Shown here: in pieces, positions 43,331 to 53,194 of the stretch
How positions within the stretch are numbered: position 1 is the stretch's first letter
Layout of the letters: each line of letters begins with the position of its first letter
Assembly: GCF_030123505.1 (NCBI RefSeq)
Contig: NZ_CP126115.1
Location: 4,230,001-4,294,000 of the forward strand
Source: Neobacillus sp. YX16
GTDB lineage: Bacteria > Bacillota > Bacilli > Bacillales > Cytobacillaceae
Direction: 5' to 3'
Length of the DNA: 64,000 nt
The notes under the pieces: model-generated
The model's input: only the letters and a program-made list of their open reading frames with translations
What the model was told of the DNA's origin: nothing
Databases searched by the model: none
Program-made: the position numbers and the translations under genes

Positions 43331-43867
43331 TTAATTACTGATTTCAAGAAGGTATGATTGCAAGTGTTGAATGGTTGTTACCATAAAATCAAGCAATTCA
43401 ACCAAATCATTCATTTGGTCTTCACCGATGAGTCTGTCAAATTCAATTGAAATAGTATTTGTAATTAGTGCTTTGGAGGGGGTAATCGTAACGGATTGAC
43501 AAATTTCTCTTGTTACTCCCCAAATTTCAGTAAGGATCCAATTAATTTCCTTTAATTGTTTTTCGTCGGTAATGTCCTTATGAAAAAATTGAAGTCTTAA
43601 TTTACATCCTGAATGTTTTTGTGAAAGCACATCAGATAAAAGCTCAGCAGCGAGATTCACCATATCAGCTTTGATTTCCATTTTGGCAGTAACAATATTT
43701 CCTTTTGCATCAGGTAATTGAAAGTGCATATCAAAGCTTCGCGACATTTTCGCCATGTTCATCTGATCGTTGCGATCAATGATAACAATTTCACCTGCAA
43801 GGTCTAAATCGTAAATTGCGCCTTCTATGACTACCTTCATATTATCAAAAGCAGTTGGATCAAACAT
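43331..43867 (-). CDS. Hypothetical protein downstream of fhs
   Basis: A 178-residue soluble protein, not recognised. It has an alternating beta/alpha pattern without a signal peptide or membrane segment; a late helix reads DQMNDLVELLDFMVTTIQHLQ. GAGGTGAG precedes the ATG. It lies 18 bases after fhs with a terminator behind it, so it is co-transcribed with formate-THF ligase. A link to one-carbon metabolism is only suggested by this position. Confidence 0.75.
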   Translation of the reverse strand: MFDPTAFDNMKVVIEGAIYDLDLAGEIVIIDRNDQMNMAKMSRSFDMHFQLPDAKGNIVTAKMEIKADMVNLAAELLSDVLSQKHSGCKLRLQFFHKDITDEKQLKEINWILTEIWGVTREICQSVTITPSKALITNTISIEFDRLIGEDQMNDLVELLDFMVTTIQHLQSYLLEISN

Positions 43868-43885
43868 TCAACTCACCTCAATTTG

Positions 43886-45574
43886 TTAAAACAAACCTAG
43901 TGCCCTTCCTTTTTCGTCCACGTCCATATTTAAGGCTGCAGGTTTCTTCGGCAGTCCTGGCATGGTCATTACTTCTCCCGTTAGAGCCACGATGAAACCA
44001 GCTCCAATCGATGGTTTGAACTCCCTGACATTCACCGTGAAGTCAGATGGTCTCCCAAGTTTCGTTGGATCATCAGACAAGGAATATTGTGACTTAGCCA
44101 TACAAATGGCTAAATTGGACCATCCAAATTTTTCATAATCCTCAAGCTGTTTTTTTGCTTTTGACGAGAATTCTACATCTTTTCCTCCATAAACCTTTTG
44201 AACTATCGTTCTTACTTTTGATTCAAGTGAATCAGATAGGTCGTAAAGAGGATGAAACTTATTTTCTTCTTTTTCAATTACCGATAGAAGTGCTTCTGCA
44301 AGCTCAATTCCACCTGCACCACCTTTTTCCCAAACCTCTGTTAAAGCAACAGGAACGCCCTCCCGCTTACACCATTCAAGCAGTGTTTGCACTTCTAGCT
44401 CTGTATCTGTAACGAATTTATTAATCGCTACAACCACTGGTAAACCAAAGCTTTTAATTGTCTCAATATGTTTTTGCAGATTAGCAGCGCCCAGCGTTAA
44501 CGATGCGATGTTTTCCTTCGCCAAATCAGATTTTGCTACCCCGCCATGCATTTTTAATGCCCGGATAGTTGCAACAATTACCACTGCTTCTGGCTTAATA
44601 CCCGCACTTCTTGCTTTAATATGTAAAAACTTTTCCGCTCCTAAATCAGCTCCAAAGCCGCCTTCTGTGATCACATAATCTCCTAATTTTGCAGCAGCAC
44701 GTGTAGCAATCACACTATTACAGCCATGAGCAATATTAGCGAAAGGCCCGCCATGCACGAGAGCAGGTGTATGTTCAATGGTTTGTACGAGATTCGGTTT
44801 CACCGCATCCTTTAACAATAATGTCAGTGCACCTTCAACCCCAAGGTCCCCAACCGTTACAGGTTCCTTTTTGTCATTATAGGCAACAACCATTCGTGCT
44901 AATCGTAATTTTAAATCCTTCAAATCTGAAGCCAAACATAGAACGGCCATAATTTCTGAGGCAACGGTTATATCAAAGCCATCTTCACGTGGTACACCTT
45001 GAAGTGGTCCGCCTAGCCCGATAATGACCTTTCTTAACGCACGATCATTTAAATCAACTGCGCGTTTCCAGACAATACGGCGCTGGTCAATTTTAAGCTC
45101 ATTTCCTTGTTGAATATGATTGTCGAGTAATGCTGCCAGAGCATTATTTGCTGTAGTTATCGCATGCAAGTCACCAGTAAAATGTAAATTAATTTCTTCC
45201 ATTGGCAATACCTGTGAATAGCCGCCACCAGCTGCCCCACCTTTGATTCCCATTGTCGGTCCTAAAGAAGGCTCCCTAATAGCAATAATTGCTTTCTTGC
45301 CAATCTGTTGAAAAGCGTCACCAAGACCAACAGTTACTGTAGATTTCCCCTCACCTGCAGGCGTAGGATTAATGGAAGTAACAAGAATAATTTTCCCGTT
45401 GTTATTTGATTCAATTTTCGATAGTGCCTCATACGATATTTTTGCTTTATATTTCCCAAAAAGTTCGAGGTCATCTTCCATTAAACCAATTGTTTTGGCA
45501 ATCTCAACTATTGGCTTCATGGTTGATTCTTGTGCAATTTCAATGTCGGACTTATATGATGTTTTCATTTGCAA
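43886..45574 (-). CDS. fhs: Formate--tetrahydrofolate ligase
   Basis: This enzyme makes 10-formyl-THF from formate, ATP and THF. The 562-residue protein has the ATP motif [40 protein letters not shown], and [15 protein letters not shown]. subtilis lacks this gene, so its presence marks a different one-carbon supply route. The start is ambiguous: TTG at 45574 is seven bases after GGGGG, and an ATG two codons later is 13 bases away. The TTG is used here. Confidence 0.95.
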   Translation of the reverse strand: MQMKTSYKSDIEIAQESTMKPIVEIAKTIGLMEDDLELFGKYKAKISYEALSKIESNNNGKIILVTSINPTPAGEGKSTVTVGLGDAFQQIGKKAIIAIREPSLGPTMGIKGGAAGGGYSQVLPMEEINLHFTGDLHAITTANNALAALLDNHIQQGNELKIDQRRIVWKRAVDLNDRALRKVIIGLGGPLQGVPREDGFDITVASEIMAVLCLASDLKDLKLRLARMVVAYNDKKEPVTVGDLGVEGALTLLLKDAVKPNLVQTIEHTPALVHGGPFANIAHGCNSVIATRAAAKLGDYVITEGGFGADLGAEKFLHIKARSAGIKPEAVVIVATIRALKMHGGVAKSDLAKENIASLTLGAANLQKHIETIKSFGLPVVVAINKFVTDTELEVQTLLEWCKREGVPVALTEVWEKGGAGGIELAEALLSVIEKEENKFHPLYDLSDSLESKVRTIVQKVYGGKDVEFSSKAKKQLEDYEKFGWSNLAICMAKSQYSLSDDPTKLGRPSDFTVNVREFKPSIGAGFIVALTGEVMTMPGLPKKPAALNMDVDEKGRALGLF

Positions 45575-45764
45575 AAATGATCCCCCGCATTCACATAGAA
45601 TTGTAAACCTCTTTTATTGTATCAAATCACTGATTTATTTCGTGTAAAATTTCTCACAATAAATTATTCTTTTCTGAACTTAAGATAATGTTTATAATGT
45701 TAATGACCGAATTTTAAAAATATACTATATACTTAACTTGATAAGAAATAAGGGGGAGTGCACC

Positions 45765-46673
45765 TTGCCTATTAACATTCCAAAGCTGCTGCCTGCAAGA
45801 GAAATCCTTGAACATGAGAATATCTTTGTCATGGACGACGACCGGGCAATAAGTCAGGACATCCGGCCATTAAAACTTCTTATATTAAATTTAATGCCCG
45901 AAAAAGAAAAGGCAGAGACGCAGCTCTTAAGGCTATTGGGAAACAGCCCGCTGCAGGTAAATGTAAAATTTTTAAAAACCAATTCCTATGAATCAACAAA
46001 CACGAGCAAACAGCATCTTGAACAATTCTATACCACCTATTCTGAGGTCAAAAACCAAAAATATGATGGCATGATTATTACTGGTGCTCCTGTTGAACTA
46101 ATGGAGTTTGAGCAAGTAAAATATTGGGAAGAACTCACCGAGATTATGGACTGGACCAAAACCAATGTCACTTCCACCCTGCATATTTGCTGGGGGGCAC
46201 AGGCCGCACTATTTTATCATTATGGGATTGATAAATTTGAACTGTCTCGTAAATGTTCAGGAATCTATGAACACCAAATTTTCGAGCAAAATGATTTACT
46301 TCTGCGTGGTTTTGATGATCATTTTTATGCTCCCCATTCTCGATATACAGATGTATCGATTGGTGAAATTCACGAGAATCCTGAGCTTAAGCTTTTAGCT
46401 GCTTCGGAGGAAGCTGGAGCTCTGCTCGTTGCCTCCAGAGACCGAAAGCATGTGATGATTACAGGTCATTTGGAATACGAATCTGATTCCTTAGCTCAAG
46501 AATACAATCGAGATATTGAGAGAGGACTTGAAATTCATATTCCGGAAAATTACTTTCCAAACAATGATCCAAAGCAGCCGCCAATCAATCGCTGGCGTTC
46601 TCATGGTCACTTGTTCTTCTCAAACTGGCTCAACTATTACGTTTATCAGGAAACACCTTTTAATTGGGATTAA
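45765..46673 (+). CDS. metA: Homoserine O-acyltransferase MetA
   Basis: The first committed enzyme of methionine synthesis, acylating homoserine; most Bacillus MetA proteins use acetyl-CoA, but the residue that decides this was not checked. The 302-residue protein begins [22 protein letters not shown]. The catalytic cysteine is in [17 protein letters not shown], His in APHSRYTDV, and Glu in [14 protein letters not shown]. The TTG at 45765 follows GGGGGAG; an earlier TTG at 45738 lacks a ribosome site. No SAM riboswitch was seen in the short leader. Confidence 0.93.
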   Translation: MPINIPKLLPAREILEHENIFVMDDDRAISQDIRPLKLLILNLMPEKEKAETQLLRLLGNSPLQVNVKFLKTNSYESTNTSKQHLEQFYTTYSEVKNQKYDGMIITGAPVELMEFEQVKYWEELTEIMDWTKTNVTSTLHICWGAQAALFYHYGIDKFELSRKCSGIYEHQIFEQNDLLLRGFDDHFYAPHSRYTDVSIGEIHENPELKLLAASEEAGALLVASRDRKHVMITGHLEYESDSLAQEYNRDIERGLEIHIPENYFPNNDPKQPPINRWRSHGHLFFSNWLNYYVYQETPFNWD

Positions 46674-46676
46674 GAA

Positions 46677-46711
46677 AGGAAGCATCGGGATAAAACGATG
46701 CTTCTTTTCTA
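46677..46711 (+). terminator. Terminator of metA
   Basis: Stem GAAGCATCG/CGATGCTTC followed by TTTTCT. Confidence 0.85.
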
Positions 46712-46807
46712 TGTCTTATAAGCATAATTTGTCGTTAAATTTATAATCCCTCTTCGTTTATTTTTTGTAAATTATAGAAAGAATATCGAGCAAAGGGGGG
46801 AAACGTT

Positions 46808-47020
46808 GTGGAAACAGTCGTAGCACTGCATCGGAACCATTTTGGAGAGATTATCAGCTTTGTCACATCCGGAGGACGGATTATTTCCTATCAAAAAGCA
46901 TTAATGGAAGCTGCAAACGGCGTCATCAAAGGCGTTCAAGCGATTGAGGATTACGATGGTAATCTTGTTCTAAGCCCTGAGCTGGAACAATCCTTTGACC
47001 ATTACCCTGATTTCTTCTAA
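46808..47020 (+). CDS. DUF3892 family protein
   Basis: A 70-residue protein that starts with GTG after AAAGGGGGG. The sequence VALHRNHFGEIISFVTSGGR and ANGVIKGVQAIEDYDG match DUF3892, a small domain of unknown function. No cysteine or membrane segment. It has its own terminator, shared with mntR. Confidence 0.75.
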   Translation: METVVALHRNHFGEIISFVTSGGRIISYQKALMEAANGVIKGVQAIEDYDGNLVLSPELEQSFDHYPDFF

Positions 47021-47050
47021 AAAAGCACCTGGCTCAGGCCAGGTGCTTTA
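47021..47050 (+). terminator. Terminator between DUF3892 gene and mntR
   Basis: Stem AAAGCACCTGGC/GCCAGGTGCTTT, four-base loop, serving both converging genes. Confidence 0.85.
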
Positions 47051-47053
47051 CAA

Positions 47054-47476
47054 TTAATCAGCTTCGTTTTGTTTTTGAACTTCTTTTAATGCCTCTATTC
47101 TCGTTTCATCTTCTTGGAAAAATTGAACGAGGTCAACGATTCTTTCTATGGAATCCCAGCTTAAGTGGTGCTCAATTCCTTCGACATCATTATAGATATT
47201 TTCATCTTTTACTCCAATAATTTTTAAGAATTGTTCAAGTAAATCATGTCTAAATACAAGGCGTTTTCCAATCTTATTCCCTTTTGTGGTTAAGCTGAAG
47301 CCCCTGTATTTTTCATAAACTAAATATTCATCTTTATCGAGCTTTTGTACCATTTTTGTTACTGAGGAGGGATGAACAGATAGCGCTTCTGCAATATCTG
47401 AAACACGGGCATACCCTTTTTCTTCAATTAACATATATATTTGTTCAATATAATCTTCCATACTAGGTGTTGGCAT
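47054..47476 (-). CDS. mntR: Manganese-responsive repressor MntR
   Basis: A 140-residue DtxR-family regulator that represses manganese uptake genes when Mn(II) is bound. The N-terminal helix-turn-helix is [23 protein letters not shown]. All known metal ligands are present: Asp8, Glu11, His77, Glu99, Glu102 and His103. No manganese transporter is adjacent, so it acts in trans. Confidence 0.95.
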   Translation of the reverse strand: MPTPSMEDYIEQIYMLIEEKGYARVSDIAEALSVHPSSVTKMVQKLDKDEYLVYEKYRGFSLTTKGNKIGKRLVFRHDLLEQFLKIIGVKDENIYNDVEGIEHHLSWDSIERIVDLVQFFQEDETRIEALKEVQKQNEAD

Positions 47477-47546
47477 CCCGGACCTCCAAAAAAAATTACT
47501 CTCTTAAAAGTTTACTATAGAAAAAAAATAGTGACAAGTTGAATTA

Positions 47547-49727
47547 TCACTTTGTCACACTTTTAGCACTTTGTTCTTCAAATAAAAACTTGATCTTTTT
47601 CTCCTGTTCATCTAGAAAAAGCCTCGCATTAAAGGTTTTGTCCTTATTGGTAAACCCTTCAATCAACTCTGTTTTTCCTTCTGTTAGAAGGAGTTTAATA
47701 TTCTTTTGGGTAATGCTTTTTCCAAGAATCTTTTTGGATATCGTAAAATTACATTGGTTTTTTTGATAGTTCGAACAACCGTAAAAGCTTCCTTTATCCA
47801 CAATAGAGCCATCACATTTTTTACAATTTCCCAGCTTCGTACTGCCTTTACCCTTTGTCATCTTCTTACTAGGAGTGAAATTTTCTCGAACATCTTCTGA
47901 AAATACCCAATTTGCAGAATGTCCCACTCCAGAAGAAATAAGATGGTAGACCATTTTATTGGTTTGCTCCATGAAGTTCTTTGGAGAAGCAGACCCCTCT
48001 GAAATTTCTTTTAATTTCTGCTCCCATTTTGCCGTCATTTCTGGGGAAGCAAGAATCTCCTCACCAATCGCTTCTATCAAAATTCTAGCTTTTGATGTTG
48101 CATAAACTAGGTTCTTGGTTACATCAATATATTTTCGGTCCTTCAGCATCGTAATAATTCCAGCCCTTGTCGCCTCAGTACCAAGACCTTCTGTTTTAGA
48201 TAAAATTTTCTCCATTTCCTTGTCTTCAATATGCTTGCCGGCAGTCTTCATTAACGTGATTAATTGACCTTCGGTATAGCGTTTTGGAGGCTGCGTCTGG
48301 CTCTCTTTTACATCGACCTTTGTCGTACGGCCTTGTTCCCCTTTTGTTAAAAAAGGAAGCGCCGGTTCATCCTCTTTTTCCTTTTGGTTGATTACCTTCC
48401 GCCAGCCTTCGTCGATTTGAACCTTTCCCTTTGATTGAAATACCGCTCGTCCATCTACTAAAGTTGTCACCGTCGTATATTCAGCAATTGCTTTCGGATA
48501 ATGCGCGGCAATTAAACTTGTAACAATGAGGTCATAAAGTTTCTTTTCATCTGGGTCCAATCTTTCAACATTTGGAATTTGTTCAGTAGGAATAATGGCA
48601 TAGTGATCTGTAACTTTTTTTTCGTTTACATATCGTTTGTTATCCGCAATGGATTCCACTGGCAGCGGGAAGAATTTATCATAACCATTGATATGACTTA
48701 ATTTAGTAAGGATTTCAGGGAATGTATTCGCTTCTTCTTTCGTTACATACCGCGAGTCAGAGCGGGGATAGGATACATTTCCTTTTTGATAAAGTTTTTG
48801 CAGCACATCCAGTGTCTTCTTCGGTGAAAATTTGTATCGTTTATTCGCTTCAGCCTGAAGTGCAGAGAGATTATAGAGTAACGGTGGAAAAAATTCTTTT
48901 CTTTCCGATATAACATCAGAAACTTCTGCAGGTTTTTCTCGGCAAAACGCCGCAACCTTCTCAGCCATTTCTTTTGTTTTGACCCGTGATTCTCCATCAT
49001 TCTGCCACTTACCGCTATATTTCTTGCCATCGATATTAAAATGACCAATCACTTCCCAAAAGGGTTCGGACTTGAAATTTTCAATTTCTAATTCTCTTTT
49101 TACAATAAGTGCTAACGTGGGTGTTTGAACTCTTCCTACTGAAAAAACATCTGAAAAGCCTTGTTTTTGCAGCAGTAAGCTATATAGTCGTGAGGCATTC
49201 ATTCCGACTACCCAATCTGCACAAGCCCGAGTGTACGCCTCAAAATATAAATTTCTTGTATAATCTTCGTCTAATAATTTATTAAACCCTTCGCGAATGG
49301 AGTTAGCTGTTAAAGATGATATCCAAAGTCGTTTCATTGGCTTTTTACAGCCAGTAATTCGAAGTATATTACGGATAATTAATTCACCTTCACGTCCGGC
49401 ATCACCAGCATGGATAATTTCTGTTACTGCAGGATTATTTACCAGCTTTTGAATAACGGAAAATTGTTTAACTTTATCCTTCGTTACTTCATATTGGAAC
49501 TGATTCGGAATCATCGGCAGATTATCCAAAGACCATTTCTTCCATCCCGGCTCATACGTTTCTGGATTAACAAGTTGGCATAAATGCCCAATTGCCCAAG
49601 TGACATAGGCACCATTAGGAAAAGTCTCATTAGGAAAAACTTCAATAAAACCATTTTGTTTTTTATTTTTAAAAATAGAAGCCAGTGTTGAACCTTGATC
49701 TGGCTTTTCAGCAATAATTAATTTCAT
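47547..49727 (-). CDS. topB: DNA topoisomerase III
   Basis: A 726-residue type IA topoisomerase. The N-terminal Toprim domain begins KLIIAEKPDQG, with the DxD metal site near HAGDAGREGEL. The active-site tyrosine lies in the NVSYPRSDSRY stretch. A C-terminal zinc-ribbon-like CKKCDGSIVDKGSFYGCSNY is present. TopB separates DNA molecules by single-strand passage. The ATG at 49727 follows AAGGAGCA; an earlier frame start at 49760 has no ribosome site. Confidence 0.95.
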   Translation of the reverse strand: MKLIIAEKPDQGSTLASIFKNKKQNGFIEVFPNETFPNGAYVTWAIGHLCQLVNPETYEPGWKKWSLDNLPMIPNQFQYEVTKDKVKQFSVIQKLVNNPAVTEIIHAGDAGREGELIIRNILRITGCKKPMKRLWISSLTANSIREGFNKLLDEDYTRNLYFEAYTRACADWVVGMNASRLYSLLLQKQGFSDVFSVGRVQTPTLALIVKRELEIENFKSEPFWEVIGHFNIDGKKYSGKWQNDGESRVKTKEMAEKVAAFCREKPAEVSDVISERKEFFPPLLYNLSALQAEANKRYKFSPKKTLDVLQKLYQKGNVSYPRSDSRYVTKEEANTFPEILTKLSHINGYDKFFPLPVESIADNKRYVNEKKVTDHYAIIPTEQIPNVERLDPDEKKLYDLIVTSLIAAHYPKAIAEYTTVTTLVDGRAVFQSKGKVQIDEGWRKVINQKEKEDEPALPFLTKGEQGRTTKVDVKESQTQPPKRYTEGQLITLMKTAGKHIEDKEMEKILSKTEGLGTEATRAGIITMLKDRKYIDVTKNLVYATSKARILIEAIGEEILASPEMTAKWEQKLKEISEGSASPKNFMEQTNKMVYHLISSGVGHSANWVFSEDVRENFTPSKKMTKGKGSTKLGNCKKCDGSIVDKGSFYGCSNYQKNQCNFTISKKILGKSITQKNIKLLLTEGKTELIEGFTNKDKTFNARLFLDEQEKKIKFLFEEQSAKSVTK

Positions 49728-49760
49728 TCCGATTGCTCCTTTTGATAAAGCATCCAGCAT

Positions 49761-49782
49761 TCATTTTCCCACTTTATTCGTC
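49761..49782. repeat. 22-base direct repeat, left copy
   Basis: TCATTTTCCCACTTTATTCGTC. The same sequence with one change (C for T at position 17) recurs at 51469-51490. The two flank the serine hydrolase gene. Confidence 0.6.
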
Positions 49783-49889
49783 TTTTTGTAAAGGATTAAA
49801 ATATATCCATTAGTAGACCATTAGATTGATACATTATATAATTGAACTCTAATTGGTAGATTTTACATACTATAAATAGAGGTAGCGAT

Positions 49890-51425
49890 ATGTTGAATTT
49901 TAAGAAGATAAATGAAGTAGCAGCTAGTTTACTTGAAAAAGCTCCTGGTTTTGCAGTTTCAATATTTACTGATTCTGAGGTCCTATTTCAGCTAGGCTTC
50001 GGCGTTACAAATACTGAGGAACAGGGAATTGACATCACTCCTGTTACTTTGTTTCGAATTGGGTCTGTCAGTAAAACTCTTACTGCAACATTAATCATGA
50101 AGCTTGTAGAACAAGGATTACTAGACTTAGATTGTCCGGTAAAAGAATATATCCCTGAATTTCGTCTCAGTTATCCCAGGGCTGAAGATACCATTACCTT
50201 ACGTATGTTATTAAGCCACACTGCAGGACTGCCGGATGGTGGTGATCTTTTTGGCAGCAGAGAGAGCGACGCCCTTGAGAAATACGTAAGGGAAGAGATC
50301 TCTAAGCTCCCTTTTGTGGCACCGCCAAATACGATGTATTCCTATAGCAACCATTCTATTAATCTTGCAGCCTATACAGCTGAGAAAGCAGCTGGAAAAA
50401 GGTTTGCTCAACTCATGAATGACGAGATTTTCACGCCTCTCGAAATGAGTAGAACAATGTATGATCCCTTAAAGGCAATGACCTATCCTTTAGCACTGCA
50501 GCATGAAAAGTCAGACGATGGTTCCTTTAAGGTAGAACATTCATTTCCTGAAAATGCAGCCTGCCATGGATCGTTCTTCTGTATTAGCAATGCAGCAGAC
50601 ATGACAAAATTCGGGCAGATGTATTTATCTAATGGAAAACACAATGGGAAAGAAGTCCTTAGTCAAGAATCATTTCAAGAGATATTTAAAATGCAAGCTA
50701 ATCGGTATACCATACCAGAAAGTTCTATTGGTTTATGTTGGATTAAAGATTTTGATAAAGGCATTAATTATTGGTGGCATAGTGGTGGAATCGGCACCTA
50801 CCGCTCCTTTATTGTCTTATTCCCAGAACATAATATAGGGATATTTACAGCTGCAAATAATAATGCGGGCTGGGAAATTGTTGAGGAAGTAATAAATCAG
50901 TTTGGATCAAAAAATGATGAAAACAAGTTTGAACATAAAACAGATTGGAAGAAAGTCCGATTTGCCTGCGGAAACTACTTAAGCGTTAAATCCGGATTAC
51001 TTAGTATCCCCTTTAATAAGGATCCTTCAATCTTCCATAATGGGAGAAAGCTTTTAGTTCAATCATTGAAAGATGACCATATCGTTGGTGTAGATGATAA
51101 TGGTGAGGTTGTGGTGTCCATAGGGCTAATCAATCATCCTGACTATCTAATGGTAAACGGTTCACCTAGTAAAAAAATAATGGAGCCATTAACAAAGCTG
51201 AATTCAGATATCCTTTCCACTTATTTTGGAGATTACCAACAAGGTGAAATGGTATACACCTTTTTCCTTGATGGAGACAATCCATTTTTCTTTGATGGTG
51301 ATGATAAGCTTCCTTGCACCTATTTGTTTGAAAATAAGTTTTTCTGTCCGGGCTATGGTTTGTTAGAGTTTGAAGAGGATGTGTTAAAAATACAAAATGC
51401 GTGGGCTTTTGAAAAACAAAAGTAA
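49890..51425 (+). CDS. Serine hydrolase of the beta-lactamase/class C family
   Basis: A 511-residue protein with a serine beta-lactamase/esterase fold. The nucleophile motif SxxK is RIGSVSKTL, the YxN motif is SYSNHS, and the third motif is WWHSGGIG. There is no signal peptide, so it is probably cytoplasmic; family members are esterases or D-amino peptidases rather than true lactamases. The C-terminal ~150 residues form a separate domain of unknown role. GAGGTAGCG precedes the ATG. It is bracketed by a 22-base direct repeat. Confidence 0.82.
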   Translation: MLNFKKINEVAASLLEKAPGFAVSIFTDSEVLFQLGFGVTNTEEQGIDITPVTLFRIGSVSKTLTATLIMKLVEQGLLDLDCPVKEYIPEFRLSYPRAEDTITLRMLLSHTAGLPDGGDLFGSRESDALEKYVREEISKLPFVAPPNTMYSYSNHSINLAAYTAEKAAGKRFAQLMNDEIFTPLEMSRTMYDPLKAMTYPLALQHEKSDDGSFKVEHSFPENAACHGSFFCISNAADMTKFGQMYLSNGKHNGKEVLSQESFQEIFKMQANRYTIPESSIGLCWIKDFDKGINYWWHSGGIGTYRSFIVLFPEHNIGIFTAANNNAGWEIVEEVINQFGSKNDENKFEHKTDWKKVRFACGNYLSVKSGLLSIPFNKDPSIFHNGRKLLVQSLKDDHIVGVDDNGEVVVSIGLINHPDYLMVNGSPSKKIMEPLTKLNSDILSTYFGDYQQGEMVYTFFLDGDNPFFFDGDDKLPCTYLFENKFFCPGYGLLEFEEDVLKIQNAWAFEKQK

Positions 51426-51468
51426 TTATAGTAAATATCTCAACTCCTTTTTGTTGAGGACTTCAGTA

Positions 51469-51490
51469 TCATTTTCCCACTTTACTCGTC
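51469..51490. repeat. 22-base direct repeat, right copy
   Basis: TCATTTTCCCACTTTACTCGTC, matching the copy at 49761-49782 in 21 of 22 bases. Confidence 0.6.
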
Positions 51491-51521
51491 ATTCGTAAAT
51501 GCTAAAAGAAATAATAATAGC

Positions 51522-51558
51522 AGGCAAAAACCACAGCACAGAGCTGTGGTTTTTAAAA
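51522..51558 (-). terminator. Terminator of the sugar operon
   Basis: Stem AAAACCACAGC/GCTGTGGTTTT downstream of the aldolase gene; T-rich on both sides. Confidence 0.85.
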
Positions 51559-51570
51559 AAATATATAAAT

Positions 51571-52206
51571 CTACCCATTTTTCTCATGACAAACTTGAAA
51601 AAACCTTCTTGCTTTCTCTCTTAATTCAGCAAAGTCATATTCACTATAGCCCTTTTTCCCTTTTACGATAGAGCTTCCCACACCTAGTGCTGTTGCCCCT
51701 GCCTCAAGAAATTTCAAGGCGTTAGTTACATCGATACCTCCAGTTGGTACTGTTGGTATTTGTGGCAGTGGTCCTTGAATATCCTTTAAATAATTTACTC
51801 CCATTGTGCCTGCAGGGAAAATTTTAACTAAATCTGCACCATTCTCATAAGCAGTGAGAATCTCTGTTGGTGTGAGTGCACCTGCAATACAGAAGATCCC
51901 CTCTCTTTTGACTGTGTGTATCGTCTCCACGTTAACAGTAGGTGTAAGAATAAACTTAGCCCCAGCCTCAATCGCTTGGATTGCCTTTTCTGGTGTAAGA
52001 ACGGTTCCCGCTCCAACAAACATCCGACCTTCAAACTTCCTGCTCATCTCACTAATAATCGTCAATGCATGTTCAGTGTTGAGCGTGACCTCAATAAACC
52101 TGATTCCCTCTTCATATAACGTTTGAAAGATTTGTTCTGCATCTTTCACCGCTATACCCCTTACAATCGAGATAATCTTATGCTCCTTAAATTGTTCAAT
52201 TTTCAT
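51571..52206 (-). CDS. KDPG/KDPGal aldolase (Eda/DgoA family)
   Basis: A 211-residue class I aldolase that splits 2-keto-3-deoxy-6-phospho(glu/galacto)nate into pyruvate and glyceraldehyde-3-phosphate. The Schiff-base lysine lies in GADLVKIFPAGTMGV; the catalytic Glu is in FIEVTLNTEHA; the phosphate site is in VPTGGIDVTNALKFLEAGATALGVGS. With a DgoD-type dehydratase in the operon, the galactonate series is the likelier substrate. The ATG at 52206 has AAAGGAGAG upstream. Confidence 0.9.
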   Translation of the reverse strand: MKIEQFKEHKIISIVRGIAVKDAEQIFQTLYEEGIRFIEVTLNTEHALTIISEMSRKFEGRMFVGAGTVLTPEKAIQAIEAGAKFILTPTVNVETIHTVKREGIFCIAGALTPTEILTAYENGADLVKIFPAGTMGVNYLKDIQGPLPQIPTVPTGGIDVTNALKFLEAGATALGVGSSIVKGKKGYSEYDFAELREKARRFFQVCHEKNG

Positions 52207-52222
52207 AGATTGCTCTCCTTTA

Positions 52223-53188
52223 TTACCTTTCAACATCATCTGAGGTTGAATTCATAAATTGCGATAATTGTTCACGTTCTGGCAGTCCTTCAATATCTCC
52301 TTTTACCTGTGTTGCGAGGGCTCCAAATGCATTCGCCCTTTGAACAGATTCATATAATGATAAATTATCAAGTAAACCTGTTATAAAACCTGCTGCAAAG
52401 GCATCTCCAGCTCCTATTGGATCAACTACCCGATTTACCTTATAGCCTTGAACATATTCTACACCTTCATTCGTGATGACACTTGCTCCTGCTTCTCCCA
52501 GCTTGATTACAACCATTTTGGCTCCCAATTCAAGTAGGTTATCTCCTATTTCCTTTACATCATTTGTTCCAAACAAAAATTCACCTTCACTAATCCCAGG
52601 TAAGACGATATCTGCTTGTTTGGCAATATCAAGTAAGGTTTGCCGGGCAATATCTTCTTTCCACAAAGTCTTCCGTAGATTTGGATCAAATACGACTTGG
52701 ACCCCATGTTCTTTCGCTATTTTAATGGCAGCCATTACTGCTAGATGGCAAGATTTGCTCAACGCAGGTGTAATACCCGATACAAATAAATATTTTGCTT
52801 GGCTAATATATGAAGCGTCGATGTCCTCAGGAGAAAGACGACTTGCCGCTGAGTTACTTCTGTAGTAGAAAACCCTCGTTTGATTTTCTCGTAAATATTC
52901 TTTAAACATTAAACCTGTTGGGGACTCATTATCTTCTTTTACAAGAGTTAGATCAATATCCTCTCCTCGTAAAAACATCAATAATCCTTTTCCAAACTCG
53001 TCCTTTCCGACTCTACTAATCCACCCTGCTTTATACCCCATACGGGATACTCCAATTGCCACATTTGTTTCGGATCCCACAAATGTTTGAGAGTACTGAT
53101 TAGCATATCGTAAATAGCCTTGTTTGTTTGGCGTAAATAGACCCATGGTTTCCCCTAAGGTAACGACATCAAGCTTTGATGGATTCAT
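52223..53188 (-). CDS. PfkB family 2-keto-3-deoxy-aldonate kinase
   Basis: A 321-residue ribokinase-family sugar kinase. It has GSETNVAIGVSRMGYKAGWISRVGKDEFG near the N-terminus and the PfkB signature DPIGAGDAFAAGFITGLL, with the catalytic Asp in GAGDAF. Position between the dehydratase and the aldolase assigns it as the kinase for 2-keto-3-deoxy-galactonate or -gluconate. It is unrelated to the E. coli DgoK fold. Confidence 0.88.
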   Translation of the reverse strand: MNPSKLDVVTLGETMGLFTPNKQGYLRYANQYSQTFVGSETNVAIGVSRMGYKAGWISRVGKDEFGKGLLMFLRGEDIDLTLVKEDNESPTGLMFKEYLRENQTRVFYYRSNSAASRLSPEDIDASYISQAKYLFVSGITPALSKSCHLAVMAAIKIAKEHGVQVVFDPNLRKTLWKEDIARQTLLDIAKQADIVLPGISEGEFLFGTNDVKEIGDNLLELGAKMVVIKLGEAGASVITNEGVEYVQGYKVNRVVDPIGAGDAFAAGFITGLLDNLSLYESVQRANAFGALATQVKGDIEGLPEREQLSQFMNSTSDDVER

Positions 53189-53194
53189 CCTTCA

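Noticed and set aside
45575..45764. Possible SAM riboswitch or T-box ahead of metA
   Set aside because: The leader is too short and shows no such conserved elements; only an ordinary ribosome site is seen.
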